Shown: positions 23,470-35,249 of the stretch, in pieces
How positions within the stretch are numbered: position 1 is the stretch's first letter
How the letters are laid out: each line of letters opens with the position of its first letter
Assembly (NCBI RefSeq): GCF_901000735.1
Contig: NC_081546.1
Location: 6,577,001-6,641,000, forward strand
DNA length: 64,000 nt
Direction of reading: 5' to 3'
Source: Corylus avellana
Lineage: Eukaryota > Streptophyta > Magnoliopsida > Fagales > Betulaceae
Position numbers and translations under genes: made by a program
The notes under the pieces: generated by a model
The model's database searches: none
What the model was told of the DNA's origin: nothing
The model's input: the letters and a program-made list of their open reading frames with translations, nothing else

Positions 23470-24863
23470 CTACCGACATAAAGTGGAACTTCTTGAATGG
23501 ACCATAGGTGAAACAACAATGGGGCTTCTTACCATGTGGTTTCTATTTTCTTCGATCCAAACAAGTTCACCAAATGAAACATGGCTATTACGGTTGCCTT
23601 TGTAAGTTATGTTAAGTGTGAATGATTGATTATCGTACTTATTTCCGAAGACCAATCTCGTCGGTGAGACTACAACTTGAGAATCCTCGGGTGCTCTCAC
23701 CAAAGCATCGTAAGTTGCAGAGCCTTGTCCAACATTAGTTACAATTCTATGGAATTCTTGTTCCCACACCTTCACAATATAAAACAACAAACGATGGATA
23801 ATTTAGATCAGCATATGGAGTTTTGCAATCATATTCCGATAAGATAACGGCCTTAATATCCTTCATGTCAATATCCATGGAGCATAAGAAATTGACATAA
23901 TCCTGTGGGGTTGCGTCATACATTAAACCCGGATCAAGTGCATGATTCGGCTGAATTGACCTGCTCCCATGGCTAAAGGCGAAGCAGGTTGAAGTTTATT
24001 GCCATTATCTCTAATTGGTTTGAAAGAGTTGTCAAATGGATTTGCGGTTGTCATAATAGCAGATTTAATAGCGGAAGGACTCCAATCTGGATGCATAGCT
24101 TTCAGAAGTGCAATCACGCCAGCAGCTTGAGGACAAGCACCAGATGTTCCACGCCATATATAATAGTCACTATAATATAAAATTGACCTAAATCGACCAA
24201 TTGGTTTTTCTGGTATCCAAGCACCTAAAACCAACGACCCTGGCGCCATAATATCCGGCTTCAATATGCTCGGAAAGCTCTGCGACGGACCTCTTGAAGC
24301 GTAGCTAGCCACAATTGGTGCAGGTTTTATCCCCAAAATGGTATGCTGGAAGGTGATGGTAGCACTGGGTCTAATATTGGTCTTTGCATAATTGATCACC
24401 AACGATGCATCCATTGAGTTAATTACAACACAAGGACAAAGAGGACCCCCAACTTCAAAAAACTTTGGATTATCAGCAATCAATACAGCTCCCTTCACAT
24501 TCGATGTAGTACTTTGAGATATTTGAGAGTCGATAGATCCTATGTCATTACATATGATAATGCCATCTACTTTTCTAGACGAGAGCCTCTTGTCGCATGC
24601 TGAAAGGAAAACATTATACACCAATGGCAGGTCTTGCAATGGGGCGTTGCTTGGGGACATGGTCCATCCAATAATGGTTTCGCCGGTTCCAAGAGCCAGA
24701 TGTCCGGCGAACCAACGATCCACGGATCCTGACGTGACGGTCAAGACCCAAGGAAACCCGTTGTGCACTGTCCCAAGGGCTGGGCCTTTATTTCCTGCTG
24801 AAGTTGAAACCAACACACCCTTCTTCACAGCACGAAATGAAGCTATTGCGATTGGATTAGTTT

Positions 24864-25104
24864 TGTTAAGAATATTACTTGTTATTTACTTCTTTAGGTA
24901 TTATTAGTCTACTAGGTTTACCTTTTCTTATTCTACTAGGTTTACCTTTCCTTATTCTACTAGGTTACTTGCCTCTCTATAAATAGAGGCCTCTGTATTC
25001 ATTATTATTATCAGAGTCAATACAATGTAGTCCATTGTGTGCTTTCGCTCTCTCTCTTCTCTCTCTTTCTTCCGCTTCTAATATATTATCCAATATATTT
25101 AACA
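24864..25104 (+). repeat. 5' LTR
   Basis: 241 bp, TG...CA ends, two copies of the CTACTAGGTTTACCTTTxCTT module, TATA box near 24975-24985. Confidence 0.93.
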
Positions 25105-25117
25105 TGGTATCAGAGCC
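25105..25117 (+). promoter_or_regulatory. Primer-binding site for initiator Met tRNA
   Basis: TGGTATCAGAGCC immediately after the 5' LTR, the classic plant copia primer-binding sequence. Confidence 0.9.
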
Positions 25118-26104
25118 ACCTTTCTGTGGCCTCCAATAAACGTCTTTGACGTTTTCCGGCGCCGCCAGTGTTATCCGGCGAATCATTCTCTCTGCTCCTC
25201 ATGGTTCTCTATCTTCTCCTCGAGGTTTTCAGTGTATCACTATACCGCTTGAAAACCAGGAAGACAACCGTCCCAGAGCCGCCGCACACAGCCCCATCGG
25301 AGCTTCCATGCGCTCTCACGCGCCGCCCAAAATTTTTGGCAATTCCGCCACTGCCCTTCCCCCACCAGCCGCCACGGTGGTCCGATCACTTCTCCAAGGC
25401 CACCGATCGATAGCTTTCATCTCGGTGATTCCAGAACAAGTCCCATATCCTCCATACGACGCTCCACGCACCCCCACGCGCCCCCAGAAGTTTCGCGCGT
25501 CAGATCCACGCGCCAGTACACGCCTCCTCCGGTACACGCACCATCGTACCCACGTGCCACGCCATCCTTGCCACGTCAGCCCTAATTGCCACGTCAGCAT
25601 AGCCACGCCAGCCCTACGTGTCACGTCATCAGTGCCACGTCATCAGTATCAAGTCAGACCTTACCACGTCATTAGTGCCACGTCAGCGTTGACTTTTCAA
25701 TCGTTGACCGTTGACTTTGACTTTGACCACTGAAAAAATTGACCAGGTGTTTCCTACTCAATTTTTCGTCCTGATTTCAAATTTATGGTCTATTTTTGCT
25801 TTTGGCATCTCTATATGGCAGAAAACAAGACTCTTTTTCAAATTTAGGCGTTTGTTTTATGCGGTTCAAGTTGGTTTATGCTTATTCAATTCGGTTTTAT
25901 AGCCTGTTCTTTGGCGCAATTCAATCCGGTTCATTCTTCTTGCGGATGGCACTCTCGGGTCAGACCAATCTTTCCTTAGGTCCATGGGTTTTCGGGCCAA
26001 AGAAGCCCCTTTCAACCAGCCCACTTATGCCTTGTCAAATGCCGCCATCACCGGTCACTGATTTGCCTCTTCAACCGGCCATTTTTCTCCCTACTTAGCT
26101 CAGC

Positions 26105-26545
26105 CGGCTAGGCGAGACGGTCTACTAGTTAGATGGGCCAGACTTTAGTTTAGCCGACAAGGCGAGACGGTCCAAGGGTTTCAGGCATGATTAGCCTATT
26201 CAACCGGCCCTGCTTATCTCAGCCGACCAGGCGAGACGGTCTACTAGTCAGACTTTAGTTCAGCCAACAAGGCGAGACGGTCCAAGGGTTTCAGACATGA
26301 TTAGCCTCTTCAATCGGGCCTACTTATCTCAGCCGACTAGGCGAGACGGTCCAAGCGTTTCAGACATGATTAGCCTCTTCAACCGGCCCTACTTATCTCA
26401 GCCGACCAGGCGAGACGGTCTACTAGCTAGAATTTTTGGGTCAGACTTTAGCTCAGCCGATCAAGCGAGACAGTCCAAGGGTTACGGGCCAAACAAGCCC
26501 CTTTTAACTGAACCTACTTTTCTCAGCCGACCAGGTGTGCTACTT
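26105..26545 (+). repeat. Tandem repeats inside the LTR element
   Basis: About seven copies of CAGCCGACCAGGCGAGACGG (with small changes) are spaced about 50-110 bp apart, alternating with GTCTACTAG and GTCCAAGGGTTTCAG tails and ATGATTAGCCTCTTCAACCG spacers. The repeats fill the 3' half of the interior where coding sequence would be expected. Confidence 0.8.
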
Positions 26546-26765
26546 CATTACTAGTATATGGTTTTCAAGTCAAATTATAACCAAGTGAATCAAGCTCCAG
26601 CTTAAATGCATTGCTCAAATTCAGGCAAAATCCACGGGTCTCTAACAACTTTTATGGCGTTACTTCGGCAATTGTTTCGGCACAAGCAGCTTTTTCGGCG
26701 AATTCCTTTTTCTTTCCCTTTTCGTTTATCCAAACTCAAGTTTACACATTGAGTTTGAGGGGGGA

Positions 26766-27030
26766 TGTTAAGAATATTACTTGTTATTTACTTCTTTAGG
26801 TATTATTAGTCTACTAGGTTTACCTTTTCTTATTCTACTAGGTTTACCTTTCCTTATTCTACTAGGTTTACCTTTCCTTAATCTATTAGGTTACTTGCCT
26901 CTCTATAAATAGAGGCCTCTGTATTCATTATTATTATCAGAGTCAATACAATGTAGTCCATTGTGTGCTTTCGCTCTCTCTCTTCTCTCTCTTTCTTCCG
27001 CTTCTAATATATTATCCAATATATTTAACA
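26766..27030 (+). repeat. 3' LTR
   Basis: 265 bp, same ends as the 5' LTR but three copies of the CTACTAGGTTTACC module instead of two. Confidence 0.93.
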
Positions 27031-28183
27031 AGTTTGTAATGGCATATCTTCGGGGCCCATGGAGATGTTGATCACGTCAACGCCATCTGCAATAGCGTGG
27101 TCCATACCGGCAACAATGTCGGAGAAGCTAGCCTCTCCATCCCAACTGATCTTATAAATAGCCAGCCTCGCACGTGGTGCAACACCTTTTGCTGTTCCTT
27201 TAGCGTACCCAAAAGAAGAGACATCATCTACGTAATTCCCAGCGACTATAGAAGCAGCATAGGTCCCGTGCGCATCGGTGTCTCTAGCAGAATTCATGCC
27301 AATGATTAAGCCGGGATATTCCTTTTTGAGAGCATCGTTGAAGTACCTATTAGAATATAAATTAAAAGATTAAATTCATCTATACATTTTTAGAGCAGAA
27401 GTCTTGAATTGTTGGACCTCGATCACGTATAAAGGAGTGTGAAGAGGCTGGAGAGCTAAACATGAAAGATAGTGATAGAATATAAATTAAATGATTAAAT
27501 CTATATATTGACTTAAACATTTGGAATAAGTTGTAATTTGAAAGTACCTAACTCCGATGAGCTTGAAATTGCACAAAGAGGAATTAAAACTTTCTCCTTC
27601 CTCACATTTTCCTTTCCACCTCGATGGATAATTGGCAGGAATTCCTTTGTCGTTAAAACTCTTATTCTCTGGCCATATACCAGAGTCAAGGACACCAACA
27701 ATGATATCTTCACCGAAATTGGAATCAGGCCATAAGTCATCAGAATGATTGAGGGAGAGGAATTCAGGGGTATGGGTGCTGTCAAGCTTAATAATTTTAT
27801 CTCTATAAGCTGAGATAAACCCTGGGGTTTTCTTCAAGGCCTCTAATTCATCTACGGAAAGAAAAACACTAAAACCATCAAGAGCATGATTGTAGGTGTA
27901 TATAAGCGAGGTTGCAGGGGACAGATGGCCGTCAAAATTTGCTGAGTTAAGGGAATCAACGGTGGAGGAATACCAATTATCACGAGTGCTGAAGGCTTTA
28001 GGCATGAGAAAAGTATCCATGTGGACAATATACGTCCTCCTCTCTATTTGTGCTGTTTCTGCATGGAACAACGGAAAAAAGGGTAACGACGCAAGAAAGA
28101 ATAAGCATGGAAGACATCCCATTATTACTCTTTCAACTGAAACTACTTCTGCTTAATTTCCTAATTAAGGGCTTTGTGATTTG

Positions 28184-28191
28184 TTTATATA
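28184..28191 (-). promoter_or_regulatory. TATA box of subtilase copy 3
   Basis: Minus-strand TATATAAA about 60 bp upstream of the ATG at 28122. The same core and flanks (CACTATATAAACAAATCAC) recur upstream of the truncated copy at 30583-30590. Confidence 0.65.
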
Positions 28192-30314
28192 GTGAAGTAA
28201 TAAACATAACTTACAACAATGGGCCTTCGTTTAAAGTTGAATCTAATGGGTGCGATTGTTAGAATATTAGTTAAATTATTACATCACTCATTTCCTATCG
28301 ACTTAAGGTATATAGTATGTAGCCCTGCCCTAGATAGGATTACAGAGGTAGCTAGTAGGTGCCAAAATCTGTTTTCCACCGATCATTATTCTTATAAAGT
28401 TTAAAATGCCGTCTTAGGAGCATATGAGGATCGACGGTGAAATTGTCCTTATTTGCTAGCTTTTGTAGGACTAATTAACATGAAAAGACAAACCCAATCA
28501 GCTAATTAATATTTAAAAAATAAGAATTTAAATTAAGCTTTAATGACTCTTTTCTGTACTAAAATATTGTCATTTTTAAAAATTTATTGTCCCCAAAGAA
28601 ATTAACACTCAAATAATTAATTAGTTTTGTTGAATGACTCTAGGACAAGCGATACCCTTATGCTAAACATTTTTTTTTTAAAAAAAAAAAACTGCTGGTG
28701 AAGACAATACAGAGAATGAAAGCAAAGATAATTGAAAAGTCGATCAACCCCTTTTAGAAGTCAAATTGAGCCTCACTTTTAACTTGTGGAAATGTTACTT
28801 ATTTGCCGTCAACCATAAAACCGTGTTGAAAAAAAAAACCATAAAACCATGTCACATCTAGAATAGGAAACTAAAAAGGCAAAACAAAGAAATGAGATCC
28901 TTTCATAGTATGAAGGGCCAATTAAATTACCCATTTGACTTAGCAAACTCAACCAAAAAAACAATAGGAAGAAAAAACCCTAAACCAAAACCAAAACACA
29001 AAGAAATGCATCCTATCATAGTATGAAGGGCAAAAGAAAAGAGGCTCATTTCATGTATAGTCTATCAAGATCGAATTGGTTGAAAAAGTAATTAAAAATG
29101 TAGGGTACTATAACATTTATAACATGATTTAGGAAAATATCATATTTAGTTTCTACATTTTTGTTTGATTTGAGATTTAATCATTGGGTTTTAAATTTCA
29201 AGAATAATGTCTTTATGTTTTGCCTGTGTTTAGATAGACCACTTTGTCACTTTACCGTTGAAGTTAATAGTTTGTCATCTGTTACGCGTGTCTCATTTGA
29301 CATGTGAGCATACAAGTAGTTACAGGTCACTACAAAAAAAAAAAAAAAAAAAACAACAACAACAAAGGACTCGATAACAAAAACCATCTTCTTCACCAAC
29401 CCAATTTTTTAGCTTTGAGGCACAACCTTAAAACAACACATGTACGTCTAACATCTTTTCAATGTTAATGTTGCAAATGTCTATTTGTTTTTATTAGAAA
29501 ATGAAGGATTGTTGATAATGCCAGGTCTGGTAGTTAAATCTTAGAAACAAGTTGCATCACAGGGCTAATAGAATCCACTCAAATTTAAACCTTATCATTT
29601 TTTTTTAAAAAAAAAAATTTCTAAGTTCTAGGGAATGAGTGGATGAGACTATTAACATACTCCCAAACTCATCTCAAAACAAATATTTTAACTCTTTAGA
29701 CAGTTTAAATGTTCAATATAAGTCATAGATGCTACTATAGGTGAGGCTCAAGCGGCTCTTTTAGTTATTCAATTAGTAACTTCTCTTGAAGTGTACTCTC
29801 TCATCCTAGAAGGGGATGCCCTCAACAATATCATTCTTGCCATTCAAAAGCCGGATCTCTTCAAGGATTGGAGCTTTGCTTCTATTATTTCGGATATCAA
29901 CTTTTGCTTACTCTTTTTTCATAGCTAAAAAGTTAGTAGAGTTTCTAAAAGTGTTAATTTTCGAGTATACTTGTTAGCTAGATGAGCCGCCTCCAACCTA
30001 TTGTTTAGAAGCATTTCCAATTGGTCTCCAATTCTTTCTTCCATTCAAATCAAGAATGGGGAAGAACCCCCTTTGTATGTAACCCTCTCACTCCCTTTTA
30101 TAGTAATGCAGGAAATATCCATGTTGGGATGACAAAGATGATGGTTTTTCCGTTTTTGCATGATCGTCTGTTGGGTCTTTCTCTCTTCTTTTATTTATTT
30201 TATTTATTTATTTTTTTTTTATTATTTATTTATAAATGACTTGGCTTTTGCTAACATGGCATTGGTAGAATGCTGACTGTGTGAGACACATGTGACAAAT
30301 GAAAAAAATCCTAA
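28192..30314. other. Intergenic stretch between subtilase 3 and the 5' stub
   Basis: No gene. It holds the upstream blocks shared with subtilase 2 (about 28520-28660 and 28698-28800), a CACTACAAAA...A run at 29331-29355 that could be a CACTA end or a poly(A) trace, and a dead RNase H relic (29743-30024). Confidence 0.5.
29743..30024 (+). mobile_element. Relic of a plant LINE RNase H (RVT_3) domain
   Basis: Plus-strand reading gives EAQAALLVIQLVTSLEVYSL, then ILEGDALNNIILAIQKPDLF and KDWSFASIISDI. It breaks at stops before SVNFRVYLLAR and AASNLLFRSISNW. The order EA.AAL...LEGD...W.F.SII.D matches the RNase H-like domain at the end of plant non-LTR elements. Dead by stop codons. Confidence 0.65.
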
Positions 30315-30517
30315 CTTTGATGGCCGTCAAAATTTGCAGAGTTAAGGGAATCAACGGTGGAGGAATACCAATTATCACGAGTGCTGAAGGCTTTAGGCAT
30401 GAGAGAAGTATCCATGTGGACAATATACGTCATCCTCTCTATTTGTGCTGTTTCTGCATGGAGCCACGGAAAAAACGTTAACGACACAAGAAAGATTAAG
30501 CATGGAAGACATCCCAT
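30315..30517 (-). pseudogene. 5' stub of a fourth subtilase copy
   Basis: Encodes MGCLPCLIFLVSLTFF, YIVHMDTSLMPKAFSTRDNW and STVDSLNSANFDGH, nearly identical to copy 3, then similarity ends abruptly near 30318. Only the signal peptide and the first half of the I9 prodomain remain, so no protease can be made. Its promoter with TATA box is retained. It has fewer differences from copy 3 than copies 1 or 2 do, so it arose recently by partial duplication of copy 3. Confidence 0.88.
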
Positions 30518-30582
30518 TCTTACTCTTTCAACTCAAACTACTTTTGTTGCTTAATTTTCGTAATTAAGGGCTTTGTGATTTG

Positions 30583-30590
30583 TTTATATA
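30583..30590 (-). promoter_or_regulatory. TATA box of the 5' stub
   Basis: Minus-strand TATATAAA with flanks identical to those of copy 3, at the equivalent distance from the ATG. Confidence 0.6.
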
Positions 30591-32243
30591 GTGAAGTAAT
30601 CAAAAGAAAAAAGAAAAACATAAATAATTGGCCGGTCATATTCTATTTGATCCAATCAGTTTCTTATCAACCAGAAAATTACATCATGATACGAAATTAG
30701 CCTAATTTAATATTGTTATTTGTGGCGCACGTTAATGATGTGGTGAATTACTATACTGATTTTTCTAAACCTCATTTTTTAATTATTTTATCAATATTCT
30801 AATTATGGAACCAGCTTTAGCCCTAGATAGGATTAAAGAGATAGGTGTAAAAATCTGCTCTCCACCTAAAAACAAAAGAATAATAGACACGCGATCTTAA
30901 TTCAGCAGGATTAATGCGATTGGTGATTACAAGTTCAGGCATTTTTATTGGGGATTATCAATAACTAATTACAAGAGAAATTCATATAATTTGAAGAGAA
31001 GAAAGGGCATGTTTAAATATTTTTTACAAATTATGAATATATATTTTACTTAATTGCATCTCCAAAGGCCGTTCGTTAGGTGGTAAATTACAACATATCT
31101 CAAAGGTGGGGGGAGGGCGAAGGCTATTCTGAAGAATCTTGAAACACCCCAACTTGCAGAACTTAAAGTTACAAAATTCATTACATATTCTTCACAAGTA
31201 TGTAGCAGTTGTTAATAAAAAGGAAAAAAATAAAAAAATAAAATACAAAGTTAGTCTTGTTGGATATATCGATTTGCAATAAGTTCCATGTGGTATAAAA
31301 ATGTTTTGAGGGCTTCTTATAGTATGTAAAATTAACTAAAACGTCTGTGATCCGTCTAATTTTTTAACGGATACTGTCAAATGCAGCATTAGCACCAATC
31401 AACTTCACCCAAAACCATAACAAAATATATATATAAACAATTGAAAAAAAAAAAATTGGAACATGGGTGATTAGGGGCGGAATTACCTTAGTAGTTGAGC
31501 GGTTTTTGGCAACCCACCGAACAATGACAACTATTTCACCCCTAGATGATTTAACTTTCTACAGTTGTACATGTCTATAACAAACTAGAAAACTTTTGTA
31601 TTCAAAATGAAAATTCCTTTTAAAGATGATTTTATAGATATATAACTTTTGTATTTAGTTATGACTTATTAGTATGAGAGTAAGATTAAGATTTGTCTAC
31701 TTTTATTTTACATAAGCACGCTCACACACATAAAAGAACTATATGTATCTATGTATTTATTTAAGTAGGTTCAGACATCCACACAAAAGATTCTGATCCT
31801 GCCCCTGGGAGTGGTTGAGCCACCTTTTACCCAATGTCTATGACGTTGCTAGGAAGGGAATTATGAGGGGATTAGAATTAGTATTGAAGTAGAATTTTAG
31901 TTAATAATGGTTATTCGTTATCAACTAGGATTAAGATTATGCAAAAATTCCTCGTCCGTCCCCACAAAGATGGTGTCATATGAGACAAAAAAAAAACACT
32001 AGTAAAGACCGTGACAATGTGAAACATAAAAGATTTGCATGGTTCGACAACTACAATCCACAACCCAAATGGTAATACCTTTCTTTCTTCACCTCTATTA
32101 TATTCATCATATTCATTGAAAGGTTTATATAAGAACTATAGCGATCGAGACAAATATGATGACAATAGAACAAATTTTCCAAAAGGAATTGTTTGAGACG
32201 GCAGAAACTTCTTACATCCTATCTCTCTGACGGCAGCTTTTGG
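30591..32243. other. Intergenic stretch before the bHLH gene
   Basis: AT-rich spacer with short traces resembling subtilase upstream sequence; no gene, no clear element. Includes the 3' flank of the bHLH gene. Confidence 0.45.
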
Positions 32244-35078
32244 CTAAGACAAGTCTGATGAAGAGATCTTTCCAATCTGACTGGTATCAGACTGTAGCTG
32301 TAGCTTGCCATCACTAGCAATTTCCTTCATATTATGAAAAAGGAAAGAAAAAAATGAATTAATCCCAAAAATCTGACAATTTAGTTGCCTATCTTAATAG
32401 AATTACCTTGGAAGATGAATGATTCAATGGTTCATAATGTGCCTGAGCTGATTCTTCTTCAAAACCAAGTGAGGTTTCTGGAATGGTGATGTTCGTCACT
32501 GAAGGTATAACAAATGGCTGATTGGAGAGATTTAAAACAGATTCCCTGCAGTTTTCGTGATTCCCAGAAAATGTGCCTGTTCCTCTGCTCGAATTCGGAT
32601 ATCCATTTCCCTCATCAAAGCTGACTCCTGCCTGAGGCAACTGCATAGGCTGCTGTACTCCCAGCAAGAACATCGGGTGCAAACCCAATCCATTTCTCAC
32701 TGCTAGCATCTATAAAACCAATCCAAATGACTAAGCATATTGACATTGTTGTGAACAATTGTAATACATTCCAGTTTCCACTCTTTCTGCATTTTGAGAT
32801 GAAGGGAAGAAGAAAAGTTTACAGAGTGGAGCTATAATATCAATCTCAAGGTCGACAACCCAAATGCAAGGATCACATAAATCACTTGGACTATAAGAGG
32901 TCGCCATTCAAAGCTGAACAAATTGACCAGATAATCTTCGTTTGCAATTTTTTTCCCCTCTCTCTTGCTTCATAAATGATCATCAGAACACATAAGGAGA
33001 AGGAAGGTCAAAGAGAGAACAGGCACCCAGGCACTGACATAACCTCAGTAAGTATTCCAACTGCAACTATGCTTTACAGATTATCCAGAAACTAGGAGCT
33101 AACTAGCACTAAAATCTAGGAATTTTATTAGGGAACAGTGTCAACCCACTTAACTCTAGTGCTTTGCTTGCAGGAACACATTGGAAAAAGACTTCATGAA
33201 AATTCAAAGAAATTAACAGTGGAAAAGCACCATATATTAGAATTTTTTTTATAAAAAAGAAGAAAAAGGAAACATGCATCATTTAACTATAAAAAGAATG
33301 AGCATCACACGTGAATGTTCCATTCAAAATCATCTAATACATCATTCATGCAATTATCTCAAATTCTCCAAACTAATATTCCATTCAAAATTTTTATGTA
33401 ATAGGTCAATCCATGGGGCAGGGGACTGAGGCAATGGGGTGTGTGGGGAATTAACAGAGTGACCCAAATCTAATTTCAAAATAACATTATAAGTCTATAA
33501 CAGAATAGAATAATACTTTGGGATCTTAGGGGGCTTAAGGGTGCCATGCTCCTCAGCCCCCTGTCTCCACCACTGCTTGCTACATGGTCGATTTTAGTTT
33601 TGAAAAACTTGCTTCTGCAGAAGCAACCATTACATGGTTCAGTGCTTCAATGGGAGTACTAATTTCTTCAACGTTTTTCAATACTTTTAATTCTGAGAAT
33701 GAATCTAGACCACCAATGCAAAACATACTGTATGGTTTAGAAAATTTGCAAGATCAAAATAATACTCGCTTTCAAACCATCATCATCAAAAGCTCTTAAT
33801 TTTTTGAAATTAAATAGAAAGCTAAATATGTCTTCATATACAATAAAGTGTTCAAACTTGCTATGAATTAAGAAATAGCTTCATCTACCATGTATATGAA
33901 ATAATCAATGTTAAATATTCTTCAATTAACTGTGCATCAGACAATAAAGAGGAAAAAAAAAAAACCTTACATAAACAGGTCAAAATGACAGACCCAAAAC
34001 AGCATCGCCTGAAAGAGAAAACTCACCTGCACCTGAAGCTGAAGCTGCTTCAAATATTCGATCGCTTCATCCAGCATAGAAGCCTTATCCGTCTATCAAA
34101 TAGAAAAAGGATAGGAAAAAAAAAATTCACCGAAGCAATCATTTGAAAAATCAACCTCATTAACAGTAGTAAATAGAGTACCTTATTAGAATTTGGAATT
34201 AGGTTCTGTAGCGCTTTCATTTTCTCATTAATCCTACTCCTCCTCCTCTGCCCACCAATCAACCAAATTAACACAACCCAGAAATCATAACTCCATATGT
34301 AAAAGCACACACGCATAATAAACGAAAGATTGTAGCATTGAGAGACAACCTTTTCCGACAAGTTATGGACCTCCGCAGCTCTGCTCCTCTTCGATGAAGA
34401 ACGACGCGAAACTGATTTTGCTAAAACCTCTAACCCCTCGGAATCTTTCTGAGTGAACAAGAAGAATCCACTAACTAAAAATTTTCACTCAATTTAAGGG
34501 TTTAAAAAAAAAAAAAACGAAATTTTCAAATATTAAGTCTTTATTAGTTTTCCGTATAAATCAGACGCCCCAAATCTCAATTTCTCATCAGCCAAACAGA
34601 AATCGGAAAATTTAAATACCTCGCTATCACAACTCAACTCGTCGAGATAATTCTCAGGCGAAACTCTCCTCTCGTTTGCATCAGAATCCACAACACCGGC
34701 CGAATAAAACGAGTTCTGAGCGCAGGCTTTCACCTCGGCCTCAAAAGAGTAGCCGGGATCGGAGACATTGACACCGCACGACGATTCAACAGCGGCACCC
34801 GAGTTCCCGTCTCTGACTTGGCATTCCCACTCGGATCCGCCCGACCGCTGACAAATCTCCGCGGAGAACAGTCCGCATGGTGAAAATAGTGGAGGTGGTT
34901 GTGGCTCTGGCTCTGGTTGTGGTACAGAATGGTAAAGCATGGGCTTGTGGTGGAAGAATTGGTTTAGAAAGGTAGACATGTCTTGCATCTCCGGAGCGAC
35001 CGGAGACGGAGCTGTTCCGTGCAGATCCTCCGCCGGAAAGGACGAAGAACAATCAGGTACTAAATTTATTGTCCGCAT
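32244..35078 (-). CDS. SPT: bHLH transcription factor, SPATULA/ALCATRAZ type
   Basis: Six exons join in frame to 357 residues: 34620-35078, 34350-34448, 34182-34247, 34027-34092, 32407-32709 and 32244-32324, all phase 0 with GT-AG borders. The bHLH region spans about residues 173-237. The basic helix AAEVHNLSEKRRRSRINEKM carries His181, Glu185 and Arg189, the H-E-R set that reads the G-box CACGTG. The second helix continues TDKASMLDEAIEYLKQLQLQ. This basic-helix wording plus SRRSSSKRSR is diagnostic of the SPT/ALC clade. Family members act in the nucleus in carpel-margin and fruit valve development and in temperature/light growth responses. The N-terminal half is low-complexity and Ser/Pro/Glu-rich. 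Whether it is SPT or ALC orthologue is inferred; length and N-terminal acidic stretch favour SPT. Confidence 0.9.
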
Positions 35079-35214
35079 CTTCTTTCTGCGCAGAAGTGTT
35101 AAGAGAGGGTTTAACGTTTAAATCTTTAGAGTCAGAACGCCGTCGCATTAAGTTTAATAATTCTCCCGCCTTAATCACCTCACTGGGATTTTCTTTTTCT
35201 TTTTTTCTTTTCTT

Positions 35215-35249
<35 letters not shown>

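Larger units (their letters stand above)
24864..27030 (+). mobile_element. Non-autonomous copia-type LTR retrotransposon inside subtilase copy 3
   Basis: The 5' LTR is 24864-25104 and the 3' LTR 26766-27030, both starting TGTTAAGAATATTACTTG and ending ATATATTTAACA. A 5-bp target duplication AGTTT flanks the element (24859-24863 and 27031-27035). The primer-binding site TGGTATCAGAGCC (25105-25117, initiator Met tRNA) follows the 5' LTR directly and a polypurine tract (TTGAGGGGGGA) precedes the 3' LTR. A TATA box (CTATAAATAG) lies in each LTR. The 1.66-kb interior encodes no gag, protease, integrase or reverse transcriptase, so it must be mobilised in trans. LTRs are almost identical apart from one extra ~24-bp repeat copy in the 3' LTR, so insertion is recent. 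Orientation is opposite to the host gene. Confidence 0.93.
23470..28122 (-). pseudogene. Subtilisin-like protease, tandem copy 3, disrupted by LTR insertion and two frameshifts
   Basis: Exon 1 (27548-28122) gives signal peptide, prodomain (YIVHMD) and the Asp motif VLDSGIWPE. An intron of about 200 bp separates it from exon 2 (from 27346), which has the His motif DAHGTYAAS and ends at DMPLQT, where a 2.2-kb LTR element begins. Coding resumes at 24863 with NPIAIASF, then Asn in SAGNKGP and Ser in GTSGACPQAAG. A one-base loss near 23950 breaks the frame after MGAGQ; the shifted frame runs to LNYPSFVV, and another one-base loss near 23785 shifts into FHRIVTNVG and the family's C-terminal end at 23470. 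Removing the element and one target copy restores the frame at its own junction, but the two frameshifts would still kill the gene. The intron is unusual, as copies 1 and 2 have none. Confidence 0.9.

Noticed and set aside
25146..25733. 195-codon frame as a real gag gene
   Set aside because: No gag or zinc-knuckle motif; openness explained by repeated GC-rich words.
29331..29355. CACTACAAAAA run as a CACTA terminus
   Set aside because: No matching inverted end or subterminal repeats nearby; may be chance before a poly(A) run.
33584..33799. 71-codon plus-strand frame in an intron of the bHLH gene
   Set aside because: Resembles no domain with confidence; possibly a hAT relic, but not demonstrable by eye.
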